Origin: Flavihumibacter soli
Lineage (GTDB): Bacteria; Bacteroidota; Bacteroidia; Sphingobacteriales; Sphingobacteriaceae
Assembly (NCBI RefSeq): GCF_010692725.1
Contig: NZ_JAAFZB010000095.1
Coordinates: 682,001 to 746,000, forward strand
DNA: 64,000 nucleotides
Direction of reading: 5' to 3'
The notes under the pieces were generated by a model. That model ran no database searches. It was not told the DNA's origin and saw only the letters and a program-made list of their open reading frames with translations. Shown piece by piece: positions 52,622 through 61,565 of this stretch (the first letter of the stretch is position 1; the number at the start of each line of letters is the position of its first letter). A program made the translations under genes and the position numbers.

Positions 52622-52954
52622 TTAATTACAACAATTAGGTTGGGTTAAGAGATCCTTAAACAGGAAATCGAGCTCTTTGGAGAATTCGGTTACCGTTTCA
52701 TGGTTGATACAATAACAGGATTTCAGGCCGTCGACCGTTCCCTGTATCAGTTTAGCCTGCAGCAACTCCTTCAAATGCTGGGATACCGTGGACTGTGCTA
52801 AAGGAAGTACCTCGACTATTTCCCCGCAAATGCAGGTATTCTTTTCAGCGAGGATCCGGAGGATGGCTATCCGAGCCGGATGGCCCAGCACTCTTGCCAG
52901 ATCAGCGATCTTCTGGTCGGCTTCCGAAAATTCCGCTTTTTTATTTTGTGCCAT
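52622..52954 (-). CDS. ArsR family metalloregulator
   Basis: 110 residues: KIADLARVLGHPARIAILRI, metal motif NTCICGEIVEVL, recognition helix AQSTVSQHLKELLQAKLI, and wing GTVDGLKSCYCINHETV, ending with a C-terminal pair of Cys (PNCCN). Paralogue of the protein at 49341. First gene of the ArsR-DUF6428-GNAT operon. Likely binds the palindrome at 53013-53032 and lets go on As(III)/Sb(III). No arsenate reductase, ACR3/ArsB pump or ArsA is in this window. Confidence 0.92.
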   Translation of the reverse strand: MAQNKKAEFSEADQKIADLARVLGHPARIAILRILAEKNTCICGEIVEVLPLAQSTVSQHLKELLQAKLIQGTVDGLKSCYCINHETVTEFSKELDFLFKDLLTQPNCCN

Positions 52955-53012
52955 TGTGCTATTTGAAGCTTTCGTATGAGCCTCTAATTGATTTTAGAGA
53001 TTCAGTAAATGC

Positions 53013-53032
53013 ATATCGTAAATATACGATAT
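53013..53032 (-). promoter_or_regulatory. ArsR operator, perfect 8-bp palindrome
   Basis: ATATCGTA-AATA-TACGATAT, 58 bp upstream of the ArsR gene start at 52954. The stretch 53040-53205 also holds a CGCAGAGGAGTTACGCAAGG-type phrase and its partner ATGCTCTGCG, which look like a dispersed repeat, and no gene. Confidence 0.65.
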
Positions 53033-53209
53033 AGTCATACAGAATTCCAAAACTCTTTTAGAAATTATTTTACGCCGGGACGTGATTGGTTCACACAAGG
53101 GCCGCAGAGGAGTTACGCAAGGCCCTAACGTATAATCGTTTAGCCCCTTTGTGCTAATCTTAATGCTCTGCGTGTAAAACGATATGTAATCAAATAATTA
53201 CATACTTTC

Positions 53210-53241
53210 CTAATGAATTAGTTGCACTCCTAATTCATTAG
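53210..53241 (+). promoter_or_regulatory. BlaI-type double-palindrome operator
   Basis: CTAATGAATTAG (53210-53221) and CTAATTCATTAG (53230-53241) form a perfect 12-bp inverted repeat with an 8-bp spacer, and each arm is itself nearly palindromic. It lies 29 bp before the BlaI-type gene. Two dimers could bind side by side. Confidence 0.65.
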
Positions 53242-53270
53242 TAGTACTTTCACTTAAAATTAATACTTAT

Positions 53271-53630
53271 ATGAAGCTGGCAAAAAGAGAAGAACAGATC
53301 ATGCAGGCATTCTGGGAACTGCAGAAAGCATTTATCCGTGACATAATACCTTTGCTTCCTGATCCAAAGCCGCATTATAACAGTGTGGCTACGATGGTTA
53401 AGATACTCGAAGAGAAGGGCTTTCTCGATAAGGAGACAGTCGGAAACATGCATTCCTATTTTCCAAAGGTATCAAGGGAGGACTACCAGAAACACGCGAT
53501 GAAAGATATCGTTAGTCAATATTTTGATAATTCCTATCCGCGGATGCTGGCCTTCTTTGCTAAGGAACAGAATCTTAGCGAAGCCGAGTTTTCCGAGATC
53601 CTTCAACTTATTAAATCGAAAAAATCATGA
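53271..53630 (+). CDS. BlaI/MecI/CopY family transcriptional repressor
   Basis: 119 residues. Winged helix: EEQIMQAFWELQKAFIRDIIPLL, PKPHYNSVATMVKILEEKGFLDK (recognition helix), wing KETVGNMHSYFPKVSREDYQ, then the dimer region (YFDNSYPRMLAFFAKEQNLS). In the classic system BlaI is cut when the membrane M56 protease is activated. It overlaps the next gene by 4 bp (ATGA). The 53210-53241 double palindrome is its likely operator. Confidence 0.93.
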   Translation: MKLAKREEQIMQAFWELQKAFIRDIIPLLPDPKPHYNSVATMVKILEEKGFLDKETVGNMHSYFPKVSREDYQKHAMKDIVSQYFDNSYPRMLAFFAKEQNLSEAEFSEILQLIKSKKS

Positions 53631-55864
53631 CGCCTTACATACTACATGTTGCGCTTATCCTGGCCGGATGTGTTGCGTTCTATAAGATCCTGCTTGTGAA
53701 CGAAACGTTTTTCAGATTGAACCGTTTCGTGCTGCTTGCCTGCCTGGCACTCTCTTTCAGCATGCCACTGATCCCGGTTCCGCAGCGTTTCTCCCTGCGG
53801 GAAGCCGAAAAAACGGCGGTATCTTCCGTAGTAAACAAACCTGCTAGCGTGGTCAAGGTACCGGTAATTAAACCTCAGGAACCTGTTTTACCCGCCGGAA
53901 AAGAATCCCCGGCCCAAAGTTCAGGTTTCGGCCTTAGCCAATTAATGACCGGCCTGATCTGGCTGTACTGGTCAGGAGTGGCAGCTTTCGGTATTAACTT
54001 CCTTGTGCAGATCATCACCTTATTGTACCGCTCTTATTCGCGCCCGGTGATCCGGGATGGTCGTTTTCGGATCGTGGAGTTATCCGGCGACGAAGCGCCC
54101 TGTTCATTTGGCAACAGCATCTTTATCAACCCGGAAAAATATGACTGGGATACTTATAACCAGATCCTTCTACATGAGAAGATCCATATCCGTGAAGGGC
54201 ACAGTTTCGACCTTCTGTTTGCAGAAATCGTCCTGATCTTTCAATGGTTTAACCCATTCGCCTGGATCTATCGCAAAGAACTGGAAAGCAATTTAGAATA
54301 CCTGACCGATCAGCAGCTGCTCGAACATTCGGATATCGACCAGGAGAGCTACCAGTTGAGCCTGCTGAAAGTTTCGGCACCTCATTTCCCCTTAAGCCTG
54401 ACAACCAATTACAACCAATCACTATTAAAAAAACGAGTAACCATGATGAATGCAAAAAAGTCAAACGTAAACACCACCTGGAAGTACCTTTTCCTGGTGC
54501 CTTTCCTGCTGGGTTTTGTATGCCTGCTTAATAAGCCGGTTTCCAGCAGTGCGGCCCTTGTTGAGATCAAGAAAAACAATGTAACACCTGTTGATATTGA
54601 AAAAGAAGGTGCCTGGTTTGCGACAATAAAAGGCGATAGCGTCTCAATCCAGTTTAAAACGGATGGTGATAAAAATTCGAACAACAGCAACGAGTTTGCG
54701 CTTAGCGAATTTAAGGACCTGCCACGTGATAAAAGCGGAACGTTCACGCTAACCCGCGATGCCGGCACCATTCAGTTTACCGGTAAGTTTGAAGGACAAC
54801 AGGGTATGGGTCGCTATAAATTCAGCCCTGATAAGAGCTTTGCATCCTATCTCGAAAAAGAAGGTATCCGTGGTACCGAAGATGAAGACATGATGGCCTA
54901 TTTTCTTGTTGGTGTGAGCCGTTCCTACATCGGGATGCTGAAATCCAACGGTTATACAAAGCTTGACAAGGATGAACTGATTCCCCTGGCTGCACTCGAC
55001 GTGGATGCGGCATTCATCAAATCCTTAAAGGATAATGGCTACAACCTGGAAGCTGAGGAGCTTATCCCTCTAAAAGCACTGGGAGTAGATGGTAACTATA
55101 TCCGCGAGATCAAAAAGGCGGGATATCCGAATATAACTCCTGACCAGCTGATCACTTTCAAAGCCCAGGGAATTACCGGTAAGTACATAGCTGATTATAA
55201 GGAGTTTTCGGCAGATGCATCCTCAGGCGAGCACGGTCCTTCAGTACCTTCAAAACCCGGTAAAGCGTCCCGCCCGGCTAAACCTGCAGATAGTGAGAAT
55301 TCAGCCGAAGACATGGTAGCTTTTAAAGCACTTGGTGTAGATGCCGACTATGTGAAATCTATGAAGAATGCTGGTTATGATAACTTGTCCAATTCCGACT
55401 TGGTCGCTATGAAGTCGCTGGGAGTTGATGCCGAATATATTGCCGGTGTAAAGGCAATGAAACTTGAAAATGTAACCGCCGATGAAATAATTGCCTTTAA
55501 AGCGCAAGATATCACGCCCGAGTTTGTTAAGCAGATCAGGGCGCTCGGCTATGATCAGCTCGACGCCGATGACGTGATCCCTCTGAAAGCGCTTGGAATT
55601 ACTCCCGAATATATCAAAAGCTTCAGGGAGGCTGGTTTCAAAGACATTCAACTGGAAGAAGTGGTTGCACTGAAGGCGCAGAATATCACCCCGGCCACGA
55701 TCCAGGAGTATAAAGCGCTCGGTTTCGAGAATGTTGAAATTGATGATGTAATAGGCGCAAAGGCAACCGGAACGACACCCGCATTTATCAGGAAGATGCG
55801 TGAAAAGGGACATAAGTTTTCGACGATTCAACGCTATATTACGCTGAAGACGGTTATAGATTAA
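53627..55864 (+). CDS. BlaR1-type M56 metallopeptidase with ten C-terminal repeats
   Basis: 745 residues. N-terminal membrane helices (LHVALILAGCVAFYKILLV; GLIWLYWSGVAAFGINFLVQ) frame the zinc site HEKIHIREGH near residue 182, then an Asn-Pro-x-x-W pattern (FNPFAWIYRKELE) as in M56. A fourth helix lies near 290. No penicillin-binding sensor domain follows. Instead residues about 420-740 carry ten ~29-residue repeats of the form FKALGVDADYVKSMKNAGY, split into blocks of four and six by a Ser/Pro/Lys linker. The repeats may sense an external ligand. It likely relays that signal to BlaI. Confidence 0.9.
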   Translation: MTPYILHVALILAGCVAFYKILLVNETFFRLNRFVLLACLALSFSMPLIPVPQRFSLREAEKTAVSSVVNKPASVVKVPVIKPQEPVLPAGKESPAQSSGFGLSQLMTGLIWLYWSGVAAFGINFLVQIITLLYRSYSRPVIRDGRFRIVELSGDEAPCSFGNSIFINPEKYDWDTYNQILLHEKIHIREGHSFDLLFAEIVLIFQWFNPFAWIYRKELESNLEYLTDQQLLEHSDIDQESYQLSLLKVSAPHFPLSLTTNYNQSLLKKRVTMMNAKKSNVNTTWKYLFLVPFLLGFVCLLNKPVSSSAALVEIKKNNVTPVDIEKEGAWFATIKGDSVSIQFKTDGDKNSNNSNEFALSEFKDLPRDKSGTFTLTRDAGTIQFTGKFEGQQGMGRYKFSPDKSFASYLEKEGIRGTEDEDMMAYFLVGVSRSYIGMLKSNGYTKLDKDELIPLAALDVDAAFIKSLKDNGYNLEAEELIPLKALGVDGNYIREIKKAGYPNITPDQLITFKAQGITGKYIADYKEFSADASSGEHGPSVPSKPGKASRPAKPADSENSAEDMVAFKALGVDADYVKSMKNAGYDNLSNSDLVAMKSLGVDAEYIAGVKAMKLENVTADEIIAFKAQDITPEFVKQIRALGYDQLDADDVIPLKALGITPEYIKSFREAGFKDIQLEEVVALKAQNITPATIQEYKALGFENVEIDDVIGAKATGTTPAFIRKMREKGHKFSTIQRYITLKTVID

Positions 55865-55897
55865 TCCTCAGGCAGCAAATCAGCAAATCTGAGTGTA

Positions 55898-55939
55898 AAA
55901 AAATGACCAGGACATAAAGCTATGTCCTGGTCATTTTTA
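55898..55939. terminator. Strong bidirectional terminator
   Basis: A perfect 17-bp stem (55900-55916 with 55921-55937) around AAGC, flanked by A and T runs. Serves the M56 gene (+) and the ABC permease gene (-), which converge here. Confidence 0.92.
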
Positions 55940-56710
55940 TTAGCCTTTAACCTTCCGGAACCTGAAATCTACGTAGCCAATTACCAGGAAAAGGCCTGTA
56001 TAAGCCAGGGAAGTCCAGAGAACCTCGGGTACCACCGCCGCGTATTTGGGAAATGACGAGAGCAAAGGAAACGCAAAGGGGTATTTGTCTGCATATCCGG
56101 GAGGCATTTCAAAGAATAAGAATCCGGCGATCAGCCAAAGCGTGAAGCCTATGGCAATCGGCAGGATAAAGTTCTTAATGCGTATACCGGCCCAGAACTG
56201 TATGGCTGAGATCGCCGCTACGGAGATATAGGTGTTAAACATCCCGCTTAAGTATTTCTGCCAGTCGACGCCGTGGTCGTAGAATTTAAATGCAGGGTGA
56301 ATGGTGTTCAGCACCACGCCGGATACTCCCATCAGCAGTGAATGCGCAATCAGGAAGACAATTATGAGCAGCTGCACGACCATGAATCTGGATAACCAGA
56401 TATTCCACATCGGCTGCGGCGAAGTCAGTACCTGCTTCCAGGTGTTATTACGGTATTCAATCTGGGGCAGCATCGTAGAGATCATTACGATGAACATGGG
56501 CAGAAAGACCATACTCAGGAGAGCTCTTGCCTGGCCGAAATAATAATTCCAGGGGTCAGCAGATACTGATTTCAGATCTTCACGCGAGTCTGAATCAAAG
56601 ATCATGATCATCAGGGTGGGTACAATGGCCGCGGCGATAATTGTTAAGATCCAGGTAGAGCTGCCTTTGATCTTGAGTAGTTCAGAGCGCAAGGATATTA
56701 GAAGGTTCAT
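55940..56710 (-). CDS. ABC transporter permease (ABC-2 type)
   Basis: 256 residues, six membrane helices. First helix SSTWILTIIAAAIVPTLMIMI after a short basic N-terminus; a large loop with DPWNYYFGQARALLSM; then FLPMFIVMISTMLPQIEYRN, which carries the conserved acidic residue of bacitracin/gliding-type permeases. It overlaps its ATPase by 4 bp. It forms an exporter with it; the cargo may be a lipid, peptide or antibiotic. Position next to BlaI/M56 and LytS/LytTR hints at stress-related export. Confidence 0.88.
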   Translation of the reverse strand: MNLLISLRSELLKIKGSSTWILTIIAAAIVPTLMIMIFDSDSREDLKSVSADPWNYYFGQARALLSMVFLPMFIVMISTMLPQIEYRNNTWKQVLTSPQPMWNIWLSRFMVVQLLIIVFLIAHSLLMGVSGVVLNTIHPAFKFYDHGVDWQKYLSGMFNTYISVAAISAIQFWAGIRIKNFILPIAIGFTLWLIAGFLFFEMPPGYADKYPFAFPLLSSFPKYAAVVPEVLWTSLAYTGLFLVIGYVDFRFRKVKG

Positions 56711-57621
56711 ATGTGTTTGTTGGTTAAATCGATAAATAATTGTTCCAGATCATTTTCTTTAGGGTGAAGCATGTACACATCCAGATCATGACTGTGCAGC
56801 CGGCGGTTAATATCTGCTACCTGGTGAATGCCATCGAATGACAGCGAAAGTGCTTCTTCAAGGCGTTCAGGCTGATATTCGTGTAGAATGTTCATAGCCG
56901 CCTCATTATCCGAGGTATGCAGTAGCAAGGTTGATTGCTTCTGCTGAAAATTATGAAGTTCCGTAAGTGCTCCCTGGAAAAGCATTTTCCCTTTAAAGAT
57001 GATGCCTACGTGGCTCACCATCTTTTCCACCTCCGAAAGGATATGGCTGGACATCAGGATAGTCATACCTTCTTCCCTGTTCAGCTTTTTAACCATCGCC
57101 CGCAGCTCGATAATTCCATTCGGGTCCAGACCGTTGGCCGGTTCATCCAGGATCAGTAGTTCCGGGTTTGGTAACAGCGCCAGGGCTATAGAAAGCCGCT
57201 GCTTCATTCCCAGCGAGAAGCTTTTGACTGCCTTTCTGCCGGTGTCTTCCAGCCCCGCTATTCGCAGTACTTCCGCAATACGGCTCTTTGAAGCTCCATA
57301 TACCGCACGGTAAACTTCCAGATTCTCTTTCGCGTTGAGGTGTCCATAGAGGGAAGGTATTTCGATCAATGATCCTATCCGTTTCAGAATGCCGGTGCGG
57401 TTTGATTGAAAATGCTGTCCGAAGATCTCAATACTGCCCTTCTGAATTTCAAGCAGCCCGAGCAGCAGGCGGAGGGTGGTGGTCTTGCCGGAACCGTTAG
57501 GACCGAGGAAGCCATAGATATTGCCTTTCTCCACCTTCAGGTTGATATCCTGCAGGGTTCTGAATTCTTTCGAATAGTTATAATCCAGGCCGCTTGTCCT
57601 GATCACTGAGTTATCGCTCAT
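56707..57621 (-). CDS. ABC transporter ATP-binding protein
   Basis: 304 residues. Walker A GFLGPNGSGKTT, Q-loop near IEIPSLYGHLNAKENL, signature SFSLGMKQRLSIALALL, Walker B PELLILDEPANGLDP, H-loop MSSHILSEVE. The C-terminal ~80 residues (HDLDVYMLHPKENDLEQLFIDL) form the extra domain of BcrA/antibiotic-type ATPases. It drives the permease encoded at 55940. Its promoter should lie in 57622-57884, which has no gene and is shared with the divergent kinase gene. Confidence 0.95.
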   Translation of the reverse strand: MSDNSVIRTSGLDYNYSKEFRTLQDINLKVEKGNIYGFLGPNGSGKTTTLRLLLGLLEIQKGSIEIFGQHFQSNRTGILKRIGSLIEIPSLYGHLNAKENLEVYRAVYGASKSRIAEVLRIAGLEDTGRKAVKSFSLGMKQRLSIALALLPNPELLILDEPANGLDPNGIIELRAMVKKLNREEGMTILMSSHILSEVEKMVSHVGIIFKGKMLFQGALTELHNFQQKQSTLLLHTSDNEAAMNILHEYQPERLEEALSLSFDGIHQVADINRRLHSHDLDVYMLHPKENDLEQLFIDLTNKHI

Positions 57622-57884
57622 ATTTTAGATTTTAATTTCGGGAGTCAAGAATAACCGCTTTCTCGCAGAGGCTGAACTGTTAGGGATTGAAAGCAGATTA
57701 TTCGTGACGAAACCGGTTTTTCCCAGGCAGAAGATATGATTTCGGCTGAAGGGCTCTCCCGATATATCCAGGTTTCTACGGATCATTTGAAAATCTGAAA
57801 TTTGTCACGCTTTTATAGCCTTTCATCACGGATCCTTCAATTTGACCGGGTCTTTAAGCTATCATTGTGCTGTTAAGAATCACG

Positions 57885-59396
57885 ATGAAGGAATTTATAA
57901 TTAAGCCCGGCCATTTAAGCCGGATCGAACTCTGGGCAGGAACAACGATCTATGTTTTTGCAGTATTTTTCCTGGTAACCACTACCAGCCCTGCGGAAGA
58001 GCGTCATTATTTTGATAAAGCGCACATTGCCTTCGACTTTTTCGACAATTATCTCTTTCCCCAGCTGGCGACTTACACCGCTGTTTACCTGACTTTCCTG
58101 CTATTAAATTTCCGGGTAGTTCCGGCCCTTGTAAGGAAAGAGAACATTCTGCTTAATACCTTCATTATTGCGGGCCTGCTTATGCTCCTTGGCCTTTGTT
58201 TAGGTATCGTGGGAACTTATTCAAGAGCATACCTGTTCGGCGTCTATCCCAAGGAGGATGACTTTAATGCGTACATATTCAACCTTAGTTATCGCGATGC
58301 CTTCTCGATCCTGTTCATGTTCGGCGTCTATTCTATGATCAAGTATAGCAGCGTCTACCTGCTTTCTAACTCTGAAGCTATCAGCAGCAAGTTCAGCATT
58401 ATCACCCGCGACGCACTGATCGCATTCATATTATGGATGATCAGCGTTTTCATTCTTTTACTGGGAGATCTGGATAGTGAACTGGTCATCTGCTGGGTAG
58501 TACTCATCCCATTTGCTATATTATTTTATTGTTACTCATGCTATAAGCTGCTTCCCGTGGCCTTTGGTAAGAAAAGACCATTCATGGCTTACCTGCTGAA
58601 ATCCCTGCTGTTAATGGCCCTGGCATTCATACCAATTGCAGCTATCATTCTCCTTTTTACTAACGATGAGGAAGTGGGCTTCGGCGGAAGCTTTTTCAAC
58701 GCTGCCTTTCAATTGCTGATCACTGCGCCAATGTCCTGGGTCTTATACAAGCGGAGGCTGCAGGGCAACCAGGAGATCAATGTTCTGCAGAAGGCACTCG
58801 GAAAATCGAACGCCAACCTGGACTTCCTCCGCTCGCAGATCAATCCGCACTTTCTCTTTAATGCTCTGAACACGATCTACGCGACAGCAATCAACGAGAA
58901 GGCTGAGCGTACCAGCGAAGCGGTAGAAAAGCTTGGTGAAATGATGCGCTTCATGCTTCATGAGAACGTACAGGACAAGATCTCGCTTGCCCGTGAAATT
59001 GAGTATCTAAACAACTATATCGGTTTGCAAAAGCTGCGCACGGAACATAACCCGGTTCTTACGATCGAAGCGCATATCGAACAAAACCTGGATCCCCATT
59101 ATATAGCTCCTATGCTGCTGATCCCATTCGTAGAAAATGCCTTTAAGCATGGCATCAGCTTCAGGGAAAATTCCCTGATCAGAATAGTCCTGGAAGTAAA
59201 GGATAAAACGCTGAATTTCGATGTTTACAACAGCAAGCATGAGAAGCCGGAACATGATCCGGAGAAGAACAAAAGTGGTATAGGACTCAACAATGTAAAG
59301 CAGCGCTTACAACTTCTTTACCCGGGCCGGCATGAGCTCACCATCCGCGAAACCGGAAAAGAATTTTTTATTCACCTGACTGTTCAGCTATCTTAG
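57885..59396 (+). CDS. LytS-type sensor histidine kinase
   Basis: 503 residues from the ATG at 57885 (a GTG at 57867 is possible). The N-terminal half has about seven membrane spans (ATTIYVFAVFFLVTTT; LNTFIIAGLLMLLGLCLGIVG; LIPFAILFYCYSCYKLLP). A His_kinase domain follows: LRSQINPHFLFNALNTIYATA with the phospho-His, and the ATPase part PMLLIPFVENAFKHGI and GIGLNNVKQRLQLLY. Its partner regulator begins 21 bp later. Signal unknown. Confidence 0.92.
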   Translation: MKEFIIKPGHLSRIELWAGTTIYVFAVFFLVTTTSPAEERHYFDKAHIAFDFFDNYLFPQLATYTAVYLTFLLLNFRVVPALVRKENILLNTFIIAGLLMLLGLCLGIVGTYSRAYLFGVYPKEDDFNAYIFNLSYRDAFSILFMFGVYSMIKYSSVYLLSNSEAISSKFSIITRDALIAFILWMISVFILLLGDLDSELVICWVVLIPFAILFYCYSCYKLLPVAFGKKRPFMAYLLKSLLLMALAFIPIAAIILLFTNDEEVGFGGSFFNAAFQLLITAPMSWVLYKRRLQGNQEINVLQKALGKSNANLDFLRSQINPHFLFNALNTIYATAINEKAERTSEAVEKLGEMMRFMLHENVQDKISLAREIEYLNNYIGLQKLRTEHNPVLTIEAHIEQNLDPHYIAPMLLIPFVENAFKHGISFRENSLIRIVLEVKDKTLNFDVYNSKHEKPEHDPEKNKSGIGLNNVKQRLQLLYPGRHELTIRETGKEFFIHLTVQLS

Positions 59397-59417
59397 CAAT
59401 CTACCCGGGAAGCAAAG

Positions 59418-60101
59418 ATGAAAGCTATTGCCATTGACGACGAGATGTTAGCGCTTGATATTGTCAGGTCGCACGCATCCAAAGTTCCTTTCTTACATCT
59501 GGATGCGGTATTCACCGATGCCTTTAAAGCGATGGAATACCTGCAGAAGGAAAGCGTCGACCTGATCTTTCTCGATATTAAGATGCCTGATATTTCCGGA
59601 ATCGATTTCTTTAACAGCCTGAGCAAAAAGCCGCTGGTCATATTTACTACCGCTTATGAGGATCATGCGCTTGCCGGCTTCGAACTGGATGCTGTTGACT
59701 ACTTACTGAAGCCTTTTTCATTATCCCGATTCCTGAAGGGCTGCAACAAAGCTTATGAACTGCATAAATTCAGGAATACCGCTGAGACGGACGATCATAT
59801 CTTTGTAAAGACCGGGCTGGAGCAGCAGAAGATCCTGTTTGATGAGATCTTATTTATAGAGGCCACCGGGAACTATGTCACATTCGCTCTTGAAGACGAT
59901 CGTAATCTCCTGTCGCGAAGTACCTTCATAGAAGCCATCAACCTGCTTCCTCAGGAGAAATTTGTCCGCGTTCATCGCTCATTCCTGGTAGCGACCGGTA
60001 AGATCGATAAGGCGGAAAGACACCAGGTGACCATCCGCAGGAATAAGATCCCGCTCGGGGAAGCCTACCGTCACAATCTGGATGCGGTGCTGAGGAAATA
60101 A
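59418..60101 (+). CDS. LytTR-type response regulator
   Basis: 227 residues. Receiver domain: AIDDEMLALDIVRSHA, phospho-acceptor Asp in DLIFLDIKMPDISGIDF, TTAYEDHALAGFELDAVDYLLKPF. LytTR DNA-binding domain from about residue 125: ILFDEILFIEATGNYVTFAL, EKFVRVHRSFLVATGKIDK. Works with the kinase just upstream. Its stop codon leads into AATTAGCAAATT-type repeats. Confidence 0.95.
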   Translation: MKAIAIDDEMLALDIVRSHASKVPFLHLDAVFTDAFKAMEYLQKESVDLIFLDIKMPDISGIDFFNSLSKKPLVIFTTAYEDHALAGFELDAVDYLLKPFSLSRFLKGCNKAYELHKFRNTAETDDHIFVKTGLEQQKILFDEILFIEATGNYVTFALEDDRNLLSRSTFIEAINLLPQEKFVRVHRSFLVATGKIDKAERHQVTIRRNKIPLGEAYRHNLDAVLRK

Positions 60102-60257
60102 ATTAGGCAATTAGCAAATTCGTCAATTAGTAAATTAGCAAATTGCGAATCCCTACTTGACCGGTAGCACGCCGTGGCAATCAGATAGCCCGTTAATAAA
60201 TAGATAGTCAAAGTGACAGCTGATCACAGATAGATAGCCCATTAGCAAATTGAACAC
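60102..60257. repeat. AATTAGCAAATT word repeats
   Basis: AATTAGGCAATTAGC at the left, AATTAGTAAATTAGCAAATTG around 60124-60147, and TAGATAGTCAAAG / ATTAGCAAATTGAAC near 60210-60257. Runs into the start region of the small lipoprotein gene. Confidence 0.75.
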
Positions 60258-60545
60258 ATGAAGAAATATTTCAAATTTTGTCTGATTGCCATTACCACAT
60301 TCATCCTGTGCTCATGCGCCGCAACAAAAACCTGGAAGGGAACTGTTCAGCGTGTTGAGAAAGGTAAGGACGGCCATACCGCTTATCTTGTTGATCAGAG
60401 CGGTGAAAAATTTGATGCCGTGCTATCCATCCCCAAAATGGAAACGAACTATCGCCTCTTAACAGTCGGCGAGAAAGTAAAACTGCAGGGAGATACCATT
60501 CACTTCGACAAGCGGGTAAGGGTGTTAGTGCGAAAGATCAAGTGA
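60258..60545 (+). CDS. Small lipoprotein
   Basis: 95 residues: signal with lipobox ILCSC (Cys18 or 20), then one beta-rich domain (TWKGTVQRVEKGKDGHTAYLV, EKFDAVLSIPKMETNY, GEKVKLQGDTIHFDKRVRVLV) with an OB-fold-like strand pattern. No named family recognised. It lies between two LytS/LytTR systems, flanked on both sides by word repeats, and could be a target of either. Confidence 0.72.
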   Translation: MKKYFKFCLIAITTFILCSCAATKTWKGTVQRVEKGKDGHTAYLVDQSGEKFDAVLSIPKMETNYRLLTVGEKVKLQGDTIHFDKRVRVLVRKIK

Positions 60546-60872
60546 TCAATTAGTCGATTTGTCGATTTGCAAATTTGTCAATTAGCAAATGAGCAAATTG
60601 AGGATCCCAACCTAATCTGTGTCAATCCGCGTAACGCGTAATAAGTGGTGGAGTAGAGCTTAGGGATAGGATGCCCGGTCAATTCAGGACACCTACCCTT
60701 AGCAAATTGTTAAATTAGCAAATTGACCAGCGAATCCCTGACCAATAACCATCCCACTCCCAGCGCCACATTCCTTCCTGACGAATTGTTAAAGCTAAAA
60801 ACCGGAGGGATAAACAAGCTGATACCTGATGCCTGTTACCTGTTAGCTCTCCGCTGATACCTAATTAGCAAA
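60546..60872. repeat. Dense word repeats
   Basis: TCAATTAGTCGATTTGTC-type words follow the stop of the lipoprotein gene (60546-60600); TTAGCAAATTGTTAAATTAGC sits near 60700-60725; CTGATACCTGATGCC-type words occupy 60818-60862; AATTAGCAAATTACC reaches the stop of the minus-strand regulator. No gene seen. Confidence 0.78.
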
Positions 60873-61565
60873 TTACCTTTTCAAAAACCCACTATAACTA
60901 TCCCCGACAGGCAGTTCCACTGCCGAACTTAGCTGAACTTTTTTGTTGAGCACGGAGCGGATCTTAGCCAGGGGAACAATGTAAGAGCGGTGGATCCGCT
61001 GAAACCTATTGGCGGGAAGCTTTTCGAGGATGCGCTTCAGCGGCATCAGGCTCATGAGCGGCTTGGTGCCGGTCAGATGAATTTTGATATAGTCCTGGAG
61101 ACTTTCGATGTACTCAATATCCGCGAGGTTGATCTTGACCAGCTTATACTCGGAATAGATAAAAATGCTTTCACCCTCTTCAGCCGGTCCGCGTTCGCGG
61201 AAGCGCTTATACTCTATGGCCTTATCAATCGCTTTGGCGAAGCGCTGGTATTCGAAGGGCTTAACCAGGTAATCGATCGCGTCAAGCTCGAACCCTTCCG
61301 CTGCGAAATTACGGTAGGCAGTCGTAAAGATGATCATCGGCTTTTCTTTAAGTGATCGCACCAGGTCAATACCACTGATGTCCGGCATATTGATGTCGAT
61401 GAGCAGCAGGTCAACAGGGTTTTTATTCAGAAATTCCGCCCCCGAGATAGCATCTTCAAAAGTACCAGCCAGTAGGATCTCCGGATTTCTGCTGCAGTAA
61501 TCGCGGATCAGTTCCAGTGCCAGGGGCTCATCATCTATGGCTATACATCGCAGGGGCATCATCAC
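60873..61565 (-). CDS. LytTR-type response regulator
   Basis: 230 residues: receiver domain (AIDDEPLALELIRDYC, DLLLIDINMPDISGIDL with the phospho-Asp, TTAYRNFAAEGFELDAIDYLV) and LytTR domain (VKINLADIEYIESLQDYI, PANRFQRIHRSYIVPLAKI). It overlaps its kinase gene by 4 bp. A paralogue of the regulator at 59418. Its stop codon TAA begins a TTTGCTAATTAGG repeat. Confidence 0.95.
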   Translation of the reverse strand: MMMPLRCIAIDDEPLALELIRDYCSRNPEILLAGTFEDAISGAEFLNKNPVDLLLIDINMPDISGIDLVRSLKEKPMIIFTTAYRNFAAEGFELDAIDYLVKPFEYQRFAKAIDKAIEYKRFRERGPAEEGESIFIYSEYKLVKINLADIEYIESLQDYIKIHLTGTKPLMSLMPLKRILEKLPANRFQRIHRSYIVPLAKIRSVLNKKVQLSSAVELPVGDSYSGFLKR

